Of a DNA stretch of 64,000 nt, positions 9,110 to 19,382 are shown one piece after another; positions within the stretch are counted from its first letter, which is position 1, and each line of letters starts with the position of its first letter. The notes below the pieces were generated by a model. It saw nothing but the letters and a program-made list of their open reading frames with translations. It was not told the origin of the DNA and did not search any database. The stretch comes from Planctomycetota bacterium (GTDB lineage: Bacteria; Planctomycetota; Phycisphaerae; UBA1845), in contig JACQXM010000015.1 of the NCBI GenBank assembly GCA_016208685.1, forward strand, positions 1 through 64,000, given 5' to 3'. A program made the position numbers and the translations under genes.

Positions 9110-9138
9110 TTGATTGATCGGCCGGCTTCGGCTATGCT
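9110..9138 (+). promoter_or_regulatory. Sigma-70-type promoter for fusA
   Basis: TTGATT (9110-9115) and TATGCT (9133-9138) are separated by exactly 17 bp. The predicted transcript would begin near 9145 and have a leader of about 215 nt before the fusA ATG. No other gene lies between. Confidence 0.5.
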
Positions 9139-9322
9139 TCCGCACCAGCGCAGAAGGTGTTGCGTACGTCGGGCCGCCTGCCGCTGTCGTAACCCATTAT
9201 TGCGTATGAGGTTATGGAGCGCCTGCGCAAGGTTCCCGCCAAGCGGGGCCGGCGCGGACGAAGGGACGGCGCGCAGACAGGGCTCTACCGCCGGAGCAAA
9301 ACAAGGGTGTGAGTTTTCGCGC

Positions 9323-9341
9323 GTCCGGGAGGAGTCCGGAC
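9323..9341 (+). promoter_or_regulatory. Leader hairpin with a GAGGAG loop upstream of fusA
   Basis: GTCCGG and CCGGAC form a 6-bp stem around a 7-base loop containing GAGGAG. The loop is 25 bases from the ATG at 9360, too far to be the normal ribosome site, which is more likely GGAG or GGGG closer in. Confidence 0.3.
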
Positions 9342-9359
9342 GCTGGAGTTTGGGGCATC

Positions 9360-11465
9360 ATGAACCGTATTTACAACATCCGCAACATCGGCATTTCCGC
9401 GCACATCGACGCGGGGAAGACCACGCTTACGGAGCGCATCCTCTATTACGCCGGACGCATCCACCGCATGCAGGAGGTCAAGGGCAAGGACGGCGGCGCC
9501 ACCATGGACTACATGGAGCTGGAGCGCGAGCGCGGCATCACCATCACCTCGGCGGCGACCACCATCGAGTGGCTGGGCAAGCAGATCAACATCATCGACA
9601 CGCCGGGGCACGTGGACTTCACCGTCGAGGTCGAACGCTCGTTGCGCGTGCTCGACGGAGCCATCCTCGTGCTCTGCGCCGTGGGCGGGGTGCAGTCGCA
9701 GTCCATCACCGTGGACCGCCAGATGCGCCGCTACCGCGTGCCGCGCATCGCGTTCATCAACAAGATGGACCGCGTGGGCGCGGACCCGGTGCGGGTGATC
9801 GACGAGCTGGAGACCAAACTGGGACAGGTGGCCGTCCCCATGCAGCTTCCCATCGGACTCGGCGGCGATTTCGCCGGCGTGGTGGACCTCATGCGCATGC
9901 AAGCCTTGTACTTCGAGGGCCCCACCGGTGAGGAGGTCCGCGTGGCGGAGGTTCCCGCCCCCATGCGCGAAGAGGCGGACCGCGCCCGGCACGGCATGCT
10001 CGACACCCTCAGCCTCTACAACGACGACCTGATGGAGATCATGCTGGAGGGCCGGGAGCCGACCGAAGAGCAGATCGACCAGGCGGTGCGCCTGGCGACC
10101 ATCAACCGCGACATCACCCCGGTCTTCCTCGGTTCGGCCTATCAGAACAAGGGCGTACAGGCTCTGCTCGACGCCATTACCCGCTATCTGCCCTCGCCCA
10201 TCGACCGCGTGACCTTCGCCTGCGACAACGCCAACGACGGCGCCGAGATCACCATCACCGCCGACGCCGACGGACCGCTGGTGGCCATGGCCTTCAAGAT
10301 CGTCGACGAACCCTTCGGGCAGGTGACCTACACCCGCGTCTACCAGGGCGAAATCCGCAAGGGCAAGCAGTATCGCATCGCGCGCAGCGGCCAGAACCAG
10401 CGCATCGGCCGGCTCTTCCGACTGCACGCCGACAAGCGCGAGGACGTGGACGCCGCCGCGGCCGGCGACATCGTGGGCATCATGGGCATCGAGTGCGTCT
10501 CCGGCGATACGCTGTGCGACCCGTCGATCAACGTGTCGCTGGAGAACATGCACTGCCCCGAGCCGGTGATCTCCATCGCCATCTCGCCGGAGCGTAACGC
10601 TGACCGCGAACCGATGTCCAAGGCCATCAACCGCTTCACCAAGGAAGACCCCACGTTCCATTCGCGTTTCGACGAGGAAACCGGCGAGACCATCCTTTCG
10701 GGTATGGGCGAGTTGCACCTCGAGGTGTATGTGGAGCGCATGCGGCGCGAGTACAAGGCCAACGTGATCGTCGGCCAGCCCAAGGTGCAATACCGCGAGG
10801 CGCCGACCGTCGAGACCGCCTACAACTACAAGCACAAGAAGCAAACCGGCGGCGCGGGGCAGTATGCCCACGTAGTGGGCAAGCTGGTGCCCATCGACCC
10901 CAATGGCGAGGAAGTGTACGAATTCGAGAACCAGGTGACCGGCGGCCGGGTGCCCACGGAGTACATCCCCTCCGTGGACAAGGGCTTCCAGATGGCACGC
11001 CCACAGGGCCCGCTGGCCGGGTATGAAGTGGTGGGTGTGAAGATGATCCTCGAGGACGGCTCGTCGCACGCCGTGGATTCGTCGGACCTGGCGTTCCAGA
11101 TTTGCGCCCGGGCGGCGTTCCGGGAGGTCGTCCGCGATGCCAAGCCGGTGATCCTCGAGCCCATCATGAAGGTGGAAGTGGAAACGCCCACCCAGTTTCA
11201 GGGCAGCGTCACCGGCGACCTCGCCTCGCGCCGCGGACTGATCACCGGAACGGAAATGAAGCCCAACGCCGTGGTGATTCTTGCCGAAGTGCCGCTTGCC
11301 AACATGTTCGGATACTCGACGGACCTGCGTTCGCAAACGCAGGGGCAGGCGACGTTTTCCATGGAATTCGCCTGCTACCGCCGCACGCCGGCCAACATTC
11401 AGGAAGAAATCATCGAGCGGGTCCGCAAGGACAAGGACCGCAGCAAGGTGGGCGCGAAGAAGTAG
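9360..11465 (+). CDS. fusA: Translation elongation factor G, spdEFG1/mitochondrial EF-G1 type
   Basis: A 701-residue translational GTPase that catalyses tRNA-mRNA translocation. The ATG at 9360 begins MNRIYNIRN; the ORF-track start 17 codons earlier is not needed. G1 is AHIDAGKTT, switch I contains [13 protein letters not shown]3 is DTPGHVDF and G4 is NKMD, all intact. Domains II-V follow, with [14 protein letters not shown] in domain IV and [17 protein letters not shown]-type motif near the C-terminus. The segment [19 protein letters not shown] closely resembles mitochondrial EF-G1, and fits the spdEFG1 subfamily described for spirochaetes, planctomycetes and deltaproteobacteria. Two such paralogues usually coexist in these genomes; only one is here. 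The str operon partners (rpsL, rpsG, tuf) are absent from the neighbourhood. Confidence 0.95.
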   Translation: MNRIYNIRNIGISAHIDAGKTTLTERILYYAGRIHRMQEVKGKDGGATMDYMELERERGITITSAATTIEWLGKQINIIDTPGHVDFTVEVERSLRVLDGAILVLCAVGGVQSQSITVDRQMRRYRVPRIAFINKMDRVGADPVRVIDELETKLGQVAVPMQLPIGLGGDFAGVVDLMRMQALYFEGPTGEEVRVAEVPAPMREEADRARHGMLDTLSLYNDDLMEIMLEGREPTEEQIDQAVRLATINRDITPVFLGSAYQNKGVQALLDAITRYLPSPIDRVTFACDNANDGAEITITADADGPLVAMAFKIVDEPFGQVTYTRVYQGEIRKGKQYRIARSGQNQRIGRLFRLHADKREDVDAAAAGDIVGIMGIECVSGDTLCDPSINVSLENMHCPEPVISIAISPERNADREPMSKAINRFTKEDPTFHSRFDEETGETILSGMGELHLEVYVERMRREYKANVIVGQPKVQYREAPTVETAYNYKHKKQTGGAGQYAHVVGKLVPIDPNGEEVYEFENQVTGGRVPTEYIPSVDKGFQMARPQGPLAGYEVVGVKMILEDGSSHAVDSSDLAFQICARAAFREVVRDAKPVILEPIMKVEVETPTQFQGSVTGDLASRRGLITGTEMKPNAVVILAEVPLANMFGYSTDLRSQTQGQATFSMEFACYRRTPANIQEEIIERVRKDKDRSKVGAKK

Positions 11466-11611
11466 GCTCCGACACGGCGCGCCGCATGTCCGGCGGGGCG
11501 TCCGGCGCGGCTGCCGTGGCCGCGCGCCGCTGGTGCGGACTCCCGTCCTTTGCCGTGAGTGACAAGTCCCCGGGGCGAGGGCGTGAACGCCGCCGCAACG
11601 CTACGCCGGGC

Positions 11612-13861
11612 CTACTTGCCATCCAACTGGCGGGCCAGCGCCTCGGCCGTGGTGACCGGCTGTTTGCAGTTGCCCTTCTCGCAGACGTAGGCCGTCGCTT
11701 TGCCCTGCAAGCGCGTTTTGCCCTTCAGGAGCAGCAGGTCCGCGTCCGGCACGGCGTCCGCGGCGTGGAGCAGGACCTTGTTGGGCAAGTAGCGCTCGTG
11801 AACGGTCCGCACCAGGGCCCGGGTGTCAGGGGAGGCAGGGTCGCCGATGAGCACGATCTCCTTGACGTTGTCGTGCAGAAAGTCGGCGGCGCAGAGCAGT
11901 CGCTCATGGGCGAAGGGCACGCGCTGCACCTCGGCACCGAAGGCACGGAAGATTGACTCCGCCTTGTCGCGGAAATCCCTGCGATCCAGGAGCACGCCGA
12001 GCCGCAGCAGGTTCAGCGCCTGCACTGAGTTTCCCGAGGGGATGGCGCCGTCCTGGGGTTGTTTGGAACGGGCCAGGAGTGTCTCGGCGTCGGACGCCGT
12101 GAAGAAGAAGCCGCCGTTCTTCTCGTCGAAGTAGTAGCGGATGGAGGTCTCGGTCAGGGAGACGGCGGCGTCCAGCCAGCGGCGATCGAAGGTCGCCTCG
12201 TACAGATTGAGCAGACCCTCGGTCAGGAAAGCGTAGTCGGACAGGTAGGCGGTCAGCCGCGCCTCGCCGTTGCGATAGGTCGCCCGCAATCGCCCGTCGC
12301 GGCGCAGGGTGTTCAGGATGAACTCCGCGGCTTTCGCCGCCGCTTCGGCGTACGCGGGGCGATCGAGCACGGCGCCTGCCTTCGCCAGGGCGGCGATCAT
12401 CAGCCCGTTCCACCCGGTCAGCACTTTGTCATCCAGCGCCGGCGGCGTGCGCCGGGCGCGCGCAACCCGCATCTTCTCGCGCCAGGCGCCCATCCGCCGC
12501 CTGAGGTCATCGGCCTCCCGTTGATGCAACTTGGCGAAGACGTGGAGCGGCTTGGCGATGTGCAGGATGTTCTTTGGTCCCTTCGGGGCGTGGCCCAGGC
12601 GCTCGAACCAGTTGCCGGTCTCGGTCACGTCGTAATAGACGCAAAACAGCCGCCCCTCCTCCTCTCCGAGAACCGCCTTAACTTCCTCAACCGTCCAGAT
12701 GTAGAACTTGCCCTCCAGCCCTTCACTGTCGGCGTCGCGGCTGGAGTAGAACGCCCCCTCCGGCGCGCGGAGGTCGGTAAGCACGTAGTCGAGGATGTCG
12801 GCCGCCACCTCGGCGTACAACGGATCGCGGCTTGCCTGGAAGGCGTCGAGGTAGATGCCGCTCACCAGCGCCTGGTCGTAAAGCATCTTCTCGAAATGCG
12901 GCACCAGCCACTCCACGTCGGTGCTGTAGCGGCAGATGCCGCCGCCGATGTGGTCGTAGATGCCGCCCCGCGCCATATGGTCGAGTGTCACCCGCACGGC
13001 GTCGAACAGGCCGGCTTTGCCAGTGCGGCGATGGACACGAAGCATCAGCTCCATCGAGAGGCTGGGGGGGAACTTGTTGGTGCCCCCGCCGCTGATGCCG
13101 CCGCGCGAGCCGTCGAAGGCGTCGGCGAGCGTCACCGCCGCGCCATCCACCACGTCCCGGGGAATCAGCGTCTCCCCCGGCGTGGAGGGCGCCGCCCATT
13201 GCGCGAAGAACTCCTGGGCCGCTCCCGCCCCCCGGGTGATGCGCTCGCGCTCACTCTTCCAGGCATCGGCGATGCTGGTAAGCACGTGGAGAAACTGCTC
13301 CCGCGGGAAGTACGTGCCGGCGTAGAAGGGGGTGCCGTCAGGAGCCAGCCACACGCTCATGGGCCAGCCGCCGTGTTTGGTGAGCGCCTGGGTGTAGGCC
13401 ATGTAGAGTTCGTCGAGGTCGGGCCGCTCCTCGCGGTCCACCTTGATGCTCACGAAGCTCGCGTTGAGCGCCGCGGCCACCGCCTCGTCTTCGAAGCTCT
13501 CGTGCTCCATTACGTGGCACCAATGACAGGCGGCGTAGCCGATGCTCAGGAAGATGGGATGGTCCTCCTCCCGGGCCTTGCGCAGCGCCTCGTCGCCCCA
13601 CTCGTACCAGTCCACGGGGTTGTGCGCATGCTGAAGCAGATACGGACTGGTGGCTTTGATCAGACGATTGGTGCGTCGTCGCTCGGTCGCTGGGCTCATG
13701 GCTGGTTCCTGGGCACGAGTGGCAGTGGTTTGACCGTTCTCCCCACCCGCGCTTCCTGGCGGCGGGACCTCCGCGGCGAACCCCGTGGCCGCCAGCCCGA
13801 CGACCAGCGCCGCCACCGGTCGGACATCGGGGCATCGTATTGGCGCACGTCGCGGGTTCAT
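11612..13861 (-). CDS. SSP411/YyaL-like thioredoxin-domain protein (DUF255)
   Basis: About 749 residues. The DUF255 thioredoxin-like domain starts with [17 protein letters not shown] and has the redox-type motif [10 protein letters not shown], then [16 protein letters not shown] long (alpha/alpha)6-barrel follows, with [37 protein letters not shown] and [13 protein letters not shown], all diagnostic for the YyaL/SPATA20 family. With the ATG at 13861 the protein has a plausible signal peptide ([16 protein letters not shown]). An in-frame ATG at 13699 has AGGA at good spacing and would give the usual cytoplasmic length, so the start and location are unsettled. The family's biochemical function is not established. 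Confidence 0.85.
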   Translation of the reverse strand: MNPRRAPIRCPDVRPVAALVVGLAATGFAAEVPPPGSAGGENGQTTATRAQEPAMSPATERRRTNRLIKATSPYLLQHAHNPVDWYEWGDEALRKAREEDHPIFLSIGYAACHWCHVMEHESFEDEAVAAALNASFVSIKVDREERPDLDELYMAYTQALTKHGGWPMSVWLAPDGTPFYAGTYFPREQFLHVLTSIADAWKSERERITRGAGAAQEFFAQWAAPSTPGETLIPRDVVDGAAVTLADAFDGSRGGISGGGTNKFPPSLSMELMLRVHRRTGKAGLFDAVRVTLDHMARGGIYDHIGGGICRYSTDVEWLVPHFEKMLYDQALVSGIYLDAFQASRDPLYAEVAADILDYVLTDLRAPEGAFYSSRDADSEGLEGKFYIWTVEEVKAVLGEEEGRLFCVYYDVTETGNWFERLGHAPKGPKNILHIAKPLHVFAKLHQREADDLRRRMGAWREKMRVARARRTPPALDDKVLTGWNGLMIAALAKAGAVLDRPAYAEAAAKAAEFILNTLRRDGRLRATYRNGEARLTAYLSDYAFLTEGLLNLYEATFDRRWLDAAVSLTETSIRYYFDEKNGGFFFTASDAETLLARSKQPQDGAIPSGNSVQALNLLRLGVLLDRRDFRDKAESIFRAFGAEVQRVPFAHERLLCAADFLHDNVKEIVLIGDPASPDTRALVRTVHERYLPNKVLLHAADAVPDADLLLLKGKTRLQGKATAYVCEKGNCKQPVTTAEALARQLDGK

Positions 13862-14277
13862 GGCGTAGTCGATCAGTCGAACAAATCGAACGGATCGGGG
13901 GGATGGTACCGGCCCGCGCACCGCTTTACCACTGCCGTCGGGCGGCGGGCGGCCCATCGCTCCAGCGGTGGGGGAACCGATCGCTCTGCGAATGAAGAAT
14001 GGTAAATGCGGAGTGCGGAAACAGAGCCGCGACCGTAAGGGAGCGGGCAACGCACGCAACGCGGCGGTGTACGATCCGTACCGCGAGTGCCAACGAGCGG
14101 TCACTTGCACATTCTTAGAGGGATCCGCTCCACCCGAAGCACAACTCGTCCGCCCTACGGGCGGGAGCGGCTTGAGAATGGTTCGATCCCCAGGGGCTCA
14201 AAGCCCCTGGCAACGCCCGCCGGCCCTCCGGGCCGTGGGCCGATCCTCGCCGATGGGCGTGCGCGACCCGCCGCCGC
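13862..14277. other. Non-coding region upstream of the YyaL-like gene
   Basis: No gene is supported here. The minus-strand frame of the YyaL-like gene stays open to 14110, but the extension has no signal or domain. A short hairpin CCAGGGGCTC-aaa-GCCCCTGG lies near 14190-14211. Confidence 0.4.
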
Positions 14278-14489
14278 GGGAACCTGGCGGCGAGTCAGTA
14301 ACCGTCCGGTCCACGTCCCACCGTACGCCACTGCTGGCACAGCAGTGGCACGCGCACGGGTGGCATTGTCCGGTGTGCCGTTGCTCCTGAGCAGCGGTCG
14401 TTCATGCGCGGGAACCTGGCGGCGAGTCAGTAACCATCCGGTCCACGTTCCACCGTACGCCACTGCTGGCACAGCAGTGGCACGCGCCC
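14278..14489. repeat. Tandem palindromic repeat, copies B and C
   Basis: Two units repeat at a spacing of 132 bp (starting at 14278 and 14410), each beginning GGGAACCTGGCGGCGAGTCA and ending in a perfect hairpin GCCACTGCTG-gca-CAGCAGTGGC (14327-14349 and 14459-14481). The stretch from 14360 also matches copy A at 2268. A third partial tail (ACAGCAGTGGCACGCGC) follows at about 14511-14527. Confidence 0.85.
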
Positions 14490-14548
14490 GCCCGCCCCGT
14501 CAGTACCGGTACAGCAGTGGCACGCGCGCCGATCGATCCTCCGGCGCG

Positions 14549-17500
14549 TTACCCCCCGACCACGCTGGGCACGGAGTCGTCGGTGGACGCATCCGCATCC
14601 TCCGTCGTGGCATCGTCGGTGTCCGAAGTGGATGCGTCATCCGCCTCGTCGGTCGCGGCATCGGCATCGTCGGCGCTGGCCGCGTCGGAATCGTCGGCGC
14701 TGGCCGCGTCGTCTGCCTCGTCATCATCCGCTTCAGGGACGAACGACTGCTCCGAGAAGCCCTTGATGAGCAGCACGAAGGGGTCGCCGATGGGGGCCAC
14801 GAAAAGATGCGCATCGACGACTACGTGCTGGCTGGGCAGCGGTCCCGCGCCGTCGATGTCGATCTCCGCCTCCAGGTTGAGCACCTGGTCCATCATCAGG
14901 TTGAGCACCGCGGTGGCGGCAAAGATGTCCAGCTCGGTCTCGGCGTTGATGCCGTGCGTACCGTCGAAGAACTCCGGCGGAGTGAACGCCGTCAGCAGAT
15001 TGAGCGCCGTGTTGGGCCGCCCGAAACGATAGGCGTTGAGCCTGGGCAGGAAGTTCCGCGGTACCAGCGCTACACCGTCCATGGTCTGCGGCGCCTCGGC
15101 TGCGAAGTTCATCTCCTCGAAGGTCACCGCGGCGTTGTTGTCCGAGCGGCGATAATAGAGGCGCACGTCGGTCGAGCGCCAGTCCTCGGGGTTGAACAGC
15201 GTGGGCCGATGCGGCGACGTCGGCTCGTCGGCGTCCTGGACACCGTTGCCGTTGATGTCATCAAAGTAGGGATCGCCGTCAGCGTTGTACCGGGCATTGG
15301 GTTCGTCGGTGCCGAAGATGTGGGTGTAGTGCTGCCGCCCCACGGGAAGCCCTGCCACCTGATCGATGGAGATGATGATGAGGCTGGGGTCGTATCCGGG
15401 CACGATGATCGGCTCGGTGCCCTCGCCGGTAGTCGTGGGATCGGTCACACCGTCCACCTGTCGCGGCCGGACCCAGGCCGGAACCGTCGTGGGTTCAGGC
15501 GGCGGAGGCATAGCCGTGCCGTCCGGCGGCGGCGCGAAGAAGAAGTCCGCGGGGTCGTTGCGGCTGGCTGGCCTGCCCGTCTGCTCATTAAACAGCAGGA
15601 ACAGGCCGGTTTCGTTGGTCCCGGGGATGAAATGCAGCACGTGCTGGCCCGCAGGGTTGTACACCGCCGTGCCGGCCGCGAAGTCATAATCCACGCGCAC
15701 CGGCTCGGCCCCCGGGCCGTCGTGCGTCGCCAGCACCAGGATCTGCTGGTTTGGGCCGGACGATTCAAACTCCGCGGGCGCAACCGTCGGTTCCTCGGTC
15801 GGCGTCTCGGCATCCGGCGACTCATCGAGCGGTCCTTCGACCGGCGTCGGCGTCGTCGGATCGGTGTCGAGTTCGCTGTCGATGGGGCCGACCTGCGCGT
15901 TCGGATCGGACGGCGGCGGCTCGGGCACGAAGTTGCTGGCCACGACCACGATGGGCACGGCGGGGAAGAAGTCCCCGGCTTCGCTCACGAAGTCGAAGAA
16001 CGCCTCGCCGTTCACCGGCGCGAAGATCGACCCGTCGCGAAGGTCCAGCCGCACCGGCCCGCGCCGACCGTGAACCTGGCGACCCGTCTCGCGCACCATG
16101 AGTGCGACGATGCCGCTGCCGTTGGTGCTTTCCGTGAATTGCAGCACGTACTTGCCGGTACCCCCGGGGTTGAAGGTGACGGCGGTGACGTCGCCGTCGG
16201 GGGTCACCTCCGCGTCCACGGTAACGGCATCAACGTTCTCACTGCGGAATGGGTCGCCGTCGGCGATCACAAAGAAGCTGCTCGGCCCGGTGCGGCTGAA
16301 GGGCAGGTGGGCACGCGACTCGCGGATGATGGCGGTGAGGGTGTCGATTCCGACGACCCGCTCGGTAAAGAAGCTGCCCGCCAGTTGCTCCAGCGCCGGC
16401 GGCGTCGTGCCCGCCAGCAACTCCGCCAGCAGATTCCGCAGGTCCTTCTCGCGCTCCTGGATCGCCTCGGCGTCCAGTCCCTGGAACCCGGCGTTGAACA
16501 CCCGCGAGAAGAACGTCTGGAGGTCGATGGCCTTCCCCTGGCCGTCCTCGGTCTGGAACATGTTCAGAGGCGGGCCGAAAGCGCCCGGATTGAAGATGAA
16601 ATACGTGAGCCGGGCGCCCAGCCCGCTCTCGATGCTGGTGAGCAGGTCATGCAGGGCGCCGATCGTGATGTGCCGCCCTTCCAGTTGCAGCCGCGCCATT
16701 TCCATCAGCAGGTAGTCGTGCAGCACCGGCAAATGCGGCTTGCCGGCACCTTCCCCTTGGGCTTCGTCCTCGGAGAAGTTCCGGTCCGGCTCGGTCAGCG
16801 TGCTGTAGTACACCGTGGGACCGAAGTCGCCCCCGGGAAACTGCGCCGGCTCGACCGGCAGGTCCTCGTCCACGTCGGCGAAGTCCTCCGTGAACGGATC
16901 GCCGCCGTCGCCGAACAGGGCCTGAATGGTGGCCGCCTCCACGCCGTCCAGCCGGGCGAGCGAGGAGAAATCAAGTCCGCCCGGAGCGTCGGCGATGGGA
17001 AACCCGGCGCGGAGGAACACCTCGGCGGCAGCGAGGGCGGCCGCGTCGATGTCCCCGGCCTTGGCCAAGTCAATGTTACCCTGCGCCAGGTCCATCCCGA
17101 TCCGCGCGATGGAGGGAATCGAGGCATCGAAGAACGTGGCGAGCTCCTCCTCTGCCAGGGTCTCGATGTCGCCGAGGTCGACTTCGTGTTCCACTCCCGC
17201 GTCTTCAAAGAGGTGCGTGTACGCCTGCACGATGCGCGTCACCAGCGCCGCGGGACTGATGGGCAGACGAACCGGATCGAGACCTTTGTCCTCGATCAAC
17301 TGTAGCAGCTTGGCGAGCACAACCGTGGTCAGGGGATCCACGTCGGCCCCGGCCAGTTCACCCTCGCCTCCGCCGCTGGCACTGGGGATGTTCGCCGAGC
17401 TTTGCAGGTCGCAGGTGCCATCATTGCCGACGTCGACGCAGATAGTGAAGTCCACGCCCACCGGCAGATTCTCCGCGCTGAAGGTCCCGTCGGGGTTAAG

Positions 17501-17890
17501 CGGCACCGTGGGCAAGGGCTGGCCAACGGCACCCAGTAGCGCGTTGCCCAATACGTCCAGGAAGCGGACCACGGTGCTCCCGGTGTCGAAGTCTTCGGGG
17601 AGGCTCTGTGCGGCGCTGGTATCGCTGACCGACGCGCGCGTGCTTTGCGTATCTGACACCTTGCCGGAAAGCGATCCGCCGTACCCGAGCGAGTCGTTGA
17701 GCAGAGCGTTACCATCGGTCGTCCCGTCGGTGGTCCCGTCGGTGCCGCCGCCGTCCGTGCCCCCGTCGCCCAGGGCGTCGGGCGTGCCGCCTCCCGGCGT
17801 GCATCCGACCAAGCCGATGGCAAGGATCGAGACGAGAACGACCGAGGCGCAGAGCCTCGACAGAACCAGAAGGTGGTTTCTTGTATGCAT
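14549..17890 (-). CDS. Very large Asp-rich lipoprotein of unknown function
   Basis: About 1113 residues. A lipoprotein signal peptide is clear: a hydrophobic run (ASVVLVSILAIGLVG) ending in the lipobox LVGC. The mature protein opens with Gly/Thr/Asp repeats (GGTDGTTDGTTDG) that look like a flexible tether. A central folded region of about 900 residues contains DINGNGVQDADEPTSP, a thrombospondin-3/dockerin-like calcium-binding pattern. The last 60 residues are an acidic Asp/Ala/Ser/Thr tail (repeats of DDASADDSDAAS type). The ATG at 17890 has AGGAG twelve bases upstream. It is probably anchored in an outer or cytoplasmic membrane and exposed. No enzyme motif was recognised. Confidence 0.7.
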   Translation of the reverse strand: MHTRNHLLVLSRLCASVVLVSILAIGLVGCTPGGGTPDALGDGGTDGGGTDGTTDGTTDGNALLNDSLGYGGSLSGKVSDTQSTRASVSDTSAAQSLPEDFDTGSTVVRFLDVLGNALLGAVGQPLPTVPLNPDGTFSAENLPVGVDFTICVDVGNDGTCDLQSSANIPSASGGGEGELAGADVDPLTTVVLAKLLQLIEDKGLDPVRLPISPAALVTRIVQAYTHLFEDAGVEHEVDLGDIETLAEEELATFFDASIPSIARIGMDLAQGNIDLAKAGDIDAAALAAAEVFLRAGFPIADAPGGLDFSSLARLDGVEAATIQALFGDGGDPFTEDFADVDEDLPVEPAQFPGGDFGPTVYYSTLTEPDRNFSEDEAQGEGAGKPHLPVLHDYLLMEMARLQLEGRHITIGALHDLLTSIESGLGARLTYFIFNPGAFGPPLNMFQTEDGQGKAIDLQTFFSRVFNAGFQGLDAEAIQEREKDLRNLLAELLAGTTPPALEQLAGSFFTERVVGIDTLTAIIRESRAHLPFSRTGPSSFFVIADGDPFRSENVDAVTVDAEVTPDGDVTAVTFNPGGTGKYVLQFTESTNGSGIVALMVRETGRQVHGRRGPVRLDLRDGSIFAPVNGEAFFDFVSEAGDFFPAVPIVVVASNFVPEPPPSDPNAQVGPIDSELDTDPTTPTPVEGPLDESPDAETPTEEPTVAPAEFESSGPNQQILVLATHDGPGAEPVRVDYDFAAGTAVYNPAGQHVLHFIPGTNETGLFLLFNEQTGRPASRNDPADFFFAPPPDGTAMPPPPEPTTVPAWVRPRQVDGVTDPTTTGEGTEPIIVPGYDPSLIIISIDQVAGLPVGRQHYTHIFGTDEPNARYNADGDPYFDDINGNGVQDADEPTSPHRPTLFNPEDWRSTDVRLYYRRSDNNAAVTFEEMNFAAEAPQTMDGVALVPRNFLPRLNAYRFGRPNTALNLLTAFTPPEFFDGTHGINAETELDIFAATAVLNLMMDQVLNLEAEIDIDGAGPLPSQHVVVDAHLFVAPIGDPFVLLIKGFSEQSFVPEADDDEADDAASADDSDAASADDADAATDEADDASTSDTDDATTEDADASTDDSVPSVVGG

Positions 17891-18508
17891 CACAGAGGTG
17901 TCTCCTGTCAGGTTGAGGAACGATGACGCGGATCGATCCGCGCGGCGCCGACTCCGCCGACAACAGGGCGGTGGTAGCAGCCCGAACCCGTCGGCGCCTG
18001 TGCCTTTCGGACCTGTCTCGCGCTTCATCGGGCTGCGACGGCGGACACTTGTGTTGGGTACCGTTGGGGTTGACCCCTTACCGGGGCGCGGTGATCAGCG
18101 GTACACGGGCCCGGCCGACCTACCGTTGCCGGCCGGTGGGCTGGTTCGTGACGTTGTTATCGGGCCTTGGCGTTCGTACACGCCAACCGGCCTGCCGGAA
18201 AGCCGCCGAGCGGCTTGGGCGGGCGGCTCACCATCAACTTGCGTTTTTACAAACAAAAAGTCTGCCTGGATGGAAACGTCTCTTTTGTGCCGCGGCTCGG
18301 CGGCATCCCCGTAACGCAGGTGTCACGACCGCAAGTCCGGGCCGCCCCCCCGTTTATCGGCCGCTAACGACGGGGTAACGTAGAATGTCTAGTGAGTTGA
18401 AGAAGGCTGCTCTCCGGCGCCGCCGCGGACCGATGATTCGGGGAACGCGGCGTGGGAGCCGGGAATCGAACCGACGAGTATGTCGTGTTTTTTGAAGGGA
18501 GGACAACC
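17891..18508. other. Intergenic region with a 16-bp palindrome
   Basis: This 618-bp divergent region has no gene I can support. It holds a perfect palindrome CGCGGATCGATCCGCG at 17927-17942, about 37 bp upstream of the lipoprotein start, and an AT-rich patch near 18243-18262. Either could be regulatory, but no clear promoter pair was found. Confidence 0.35.
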
Positions 18509-18955
18509 ATGATCGGTGCAACAGGGCTTCGAGGCAGTGTGTTGGGGTTGGTCGGCGTGGTGGGGATGAGCGTGGCGACGACGGCTCAGGCCGAGCCTTC
18601 GGTTCACTACACGCGCGTCTACCAGACGCAGCCCGCGTACATCGACTACGGCACGCCCTACGTGCAGCCGACGACGGTGCGCTACGTTGAACCGCCCGTG
18701 GTCGTCTCTCAGCCGGTAGTGACCGAGCGCGTGGTGGTGACGCAGCCTGCGGTCACCTATGTGTCACCAGTGTACGTGCCGCGGGTGTACTACTCCACGC
18801 CGGTAGTGTATGCTCCTCCGGTGCGCGTGTACCACCGGCCGGTGTATTACGGACCGGTCTGGGGCGGCCACTACTATCACCATGGACACCATCGCTCCTG
18901 GGGCTTCGGCATCGGCGGCGGCGGTGCATCGTTCCACTACAGCCGCCGACACTAA
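18509..18955 (+). CDS. Small secreted Tyr/Val/Pro-rich protein
   Basis: A 148-residue exported protein. The start is ATG 18509, chosen over the upstream GTG because GGGAGG lies seven bases before it and the protein then has a signal peptide ending in TAQA. The mature chain is low complexity, rich in Tyr, Val, Pro and Thr (VRYVEPPVVVSQPVV, then YYSTPVVYAPPVRVY), and ends in a His/Tyr/Gly-rich tail (GGHYYHHGHHRSWG). No Cys is present in the mature part. The composition suggests a surface or wall-associated structural protein, and the His-rich tail might bind metal; both are inference. A terminator-like hairpin follows. Confidence 0.7.
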   Translation: MIGATGLRGSVLGLVGVVGMSVATTAQAEPSVHYTRVYQTQPAYIDYGTPYVQPTTVRYVEPPVVVSQPVVTERVVVTQPAVTYVSPVYVPRVYYSTPVVYAPPVRVYHRPVYYGPVWGGHYYHHGHHRSWGFGIGGGGASFHYSRRH

Positions 18956-18979
18956 GGCGGCGAAGGATGCCGCCCGGCG

Positions 18980-19002
18980 CAGGCCCGCGGGTCGCGGGCC
19001 TG
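18980..19002. repeat. Perfect 10-bp inverted repeat
   Basis: CAGGCCCGCG-ggt-CGCGGGCCTG lies 25 bp after the stop of the small secreted protein. There is no U-tract after it; the better terminator is 30 bp further on. Confidence 0.5.
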
Positions 19003-19031
19003 GGTCGCAAGCGGCGGGCCGAAGAGAACGC

Positions 19032-19066
19032 AAGGCCGGTTGCCCCAAAGGCGATCGGCCTTTGTT
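19032..19066 (+). terminator. Intrinsic terminator-like hairpin
   Basis: A 13-bp stem (AAGGCCGGTTGCC / GGCGATCGGCCTT, two G-U pairs in RNA) with loop CCAAA is followed by TGTT. It is well placed to end the transcript of the small secreted protein. Confidence 0.55.
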
Positions 19067-19382
19067 ATGCGCGGGCGGGGGTCGCGCCGCGGAAACGTGA
19101 GTTTTCCGGGCTACGCCCCACCGATGCTACCGTGCGGAGTCCGCAGCCTGTCGCGCGACCATCCGCTCGGCCTGCCGGCATCGGCTCGGGCCACTCCACA
19201 CGAAAGACCCAGTGTCTCGACGCACTTGCCTTTGCGTTCCATCGTTAAACGAACCAGGGCCCGCATGGCCGGCCCGTTGCCGCGGCGTCACCGAGGTCGC
19301 GTCTGGTCCGGAAGGCGGAATTCGGAATTCGCGATGATCACGTTGAGGTGTGGTGGGGCACGAGCCGCTGAACCGTGACCGC

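Noticed and set aside
9285-11336. A 683-residue minus strand ORF
   Set aside because: Antisense shadow of fusA; His/Val/Gly/Asp-rich and without motifs.
14087-17305. A 1072-residue + strand ORF
   Set aside because: It is the antisense shadow of the large lipoprotein gene, Arg/His/Val/Gly-rich without domains.
18455-18490. tRNA-like T-arm (GGTTCGATTCCC on the minus strand)
   Set aside because: No matching acceptor 5' half or anticodon arm about 70 bases away, the T-loop would be eight bases, and the site overlaps the ribosome-site region of a protein gene.
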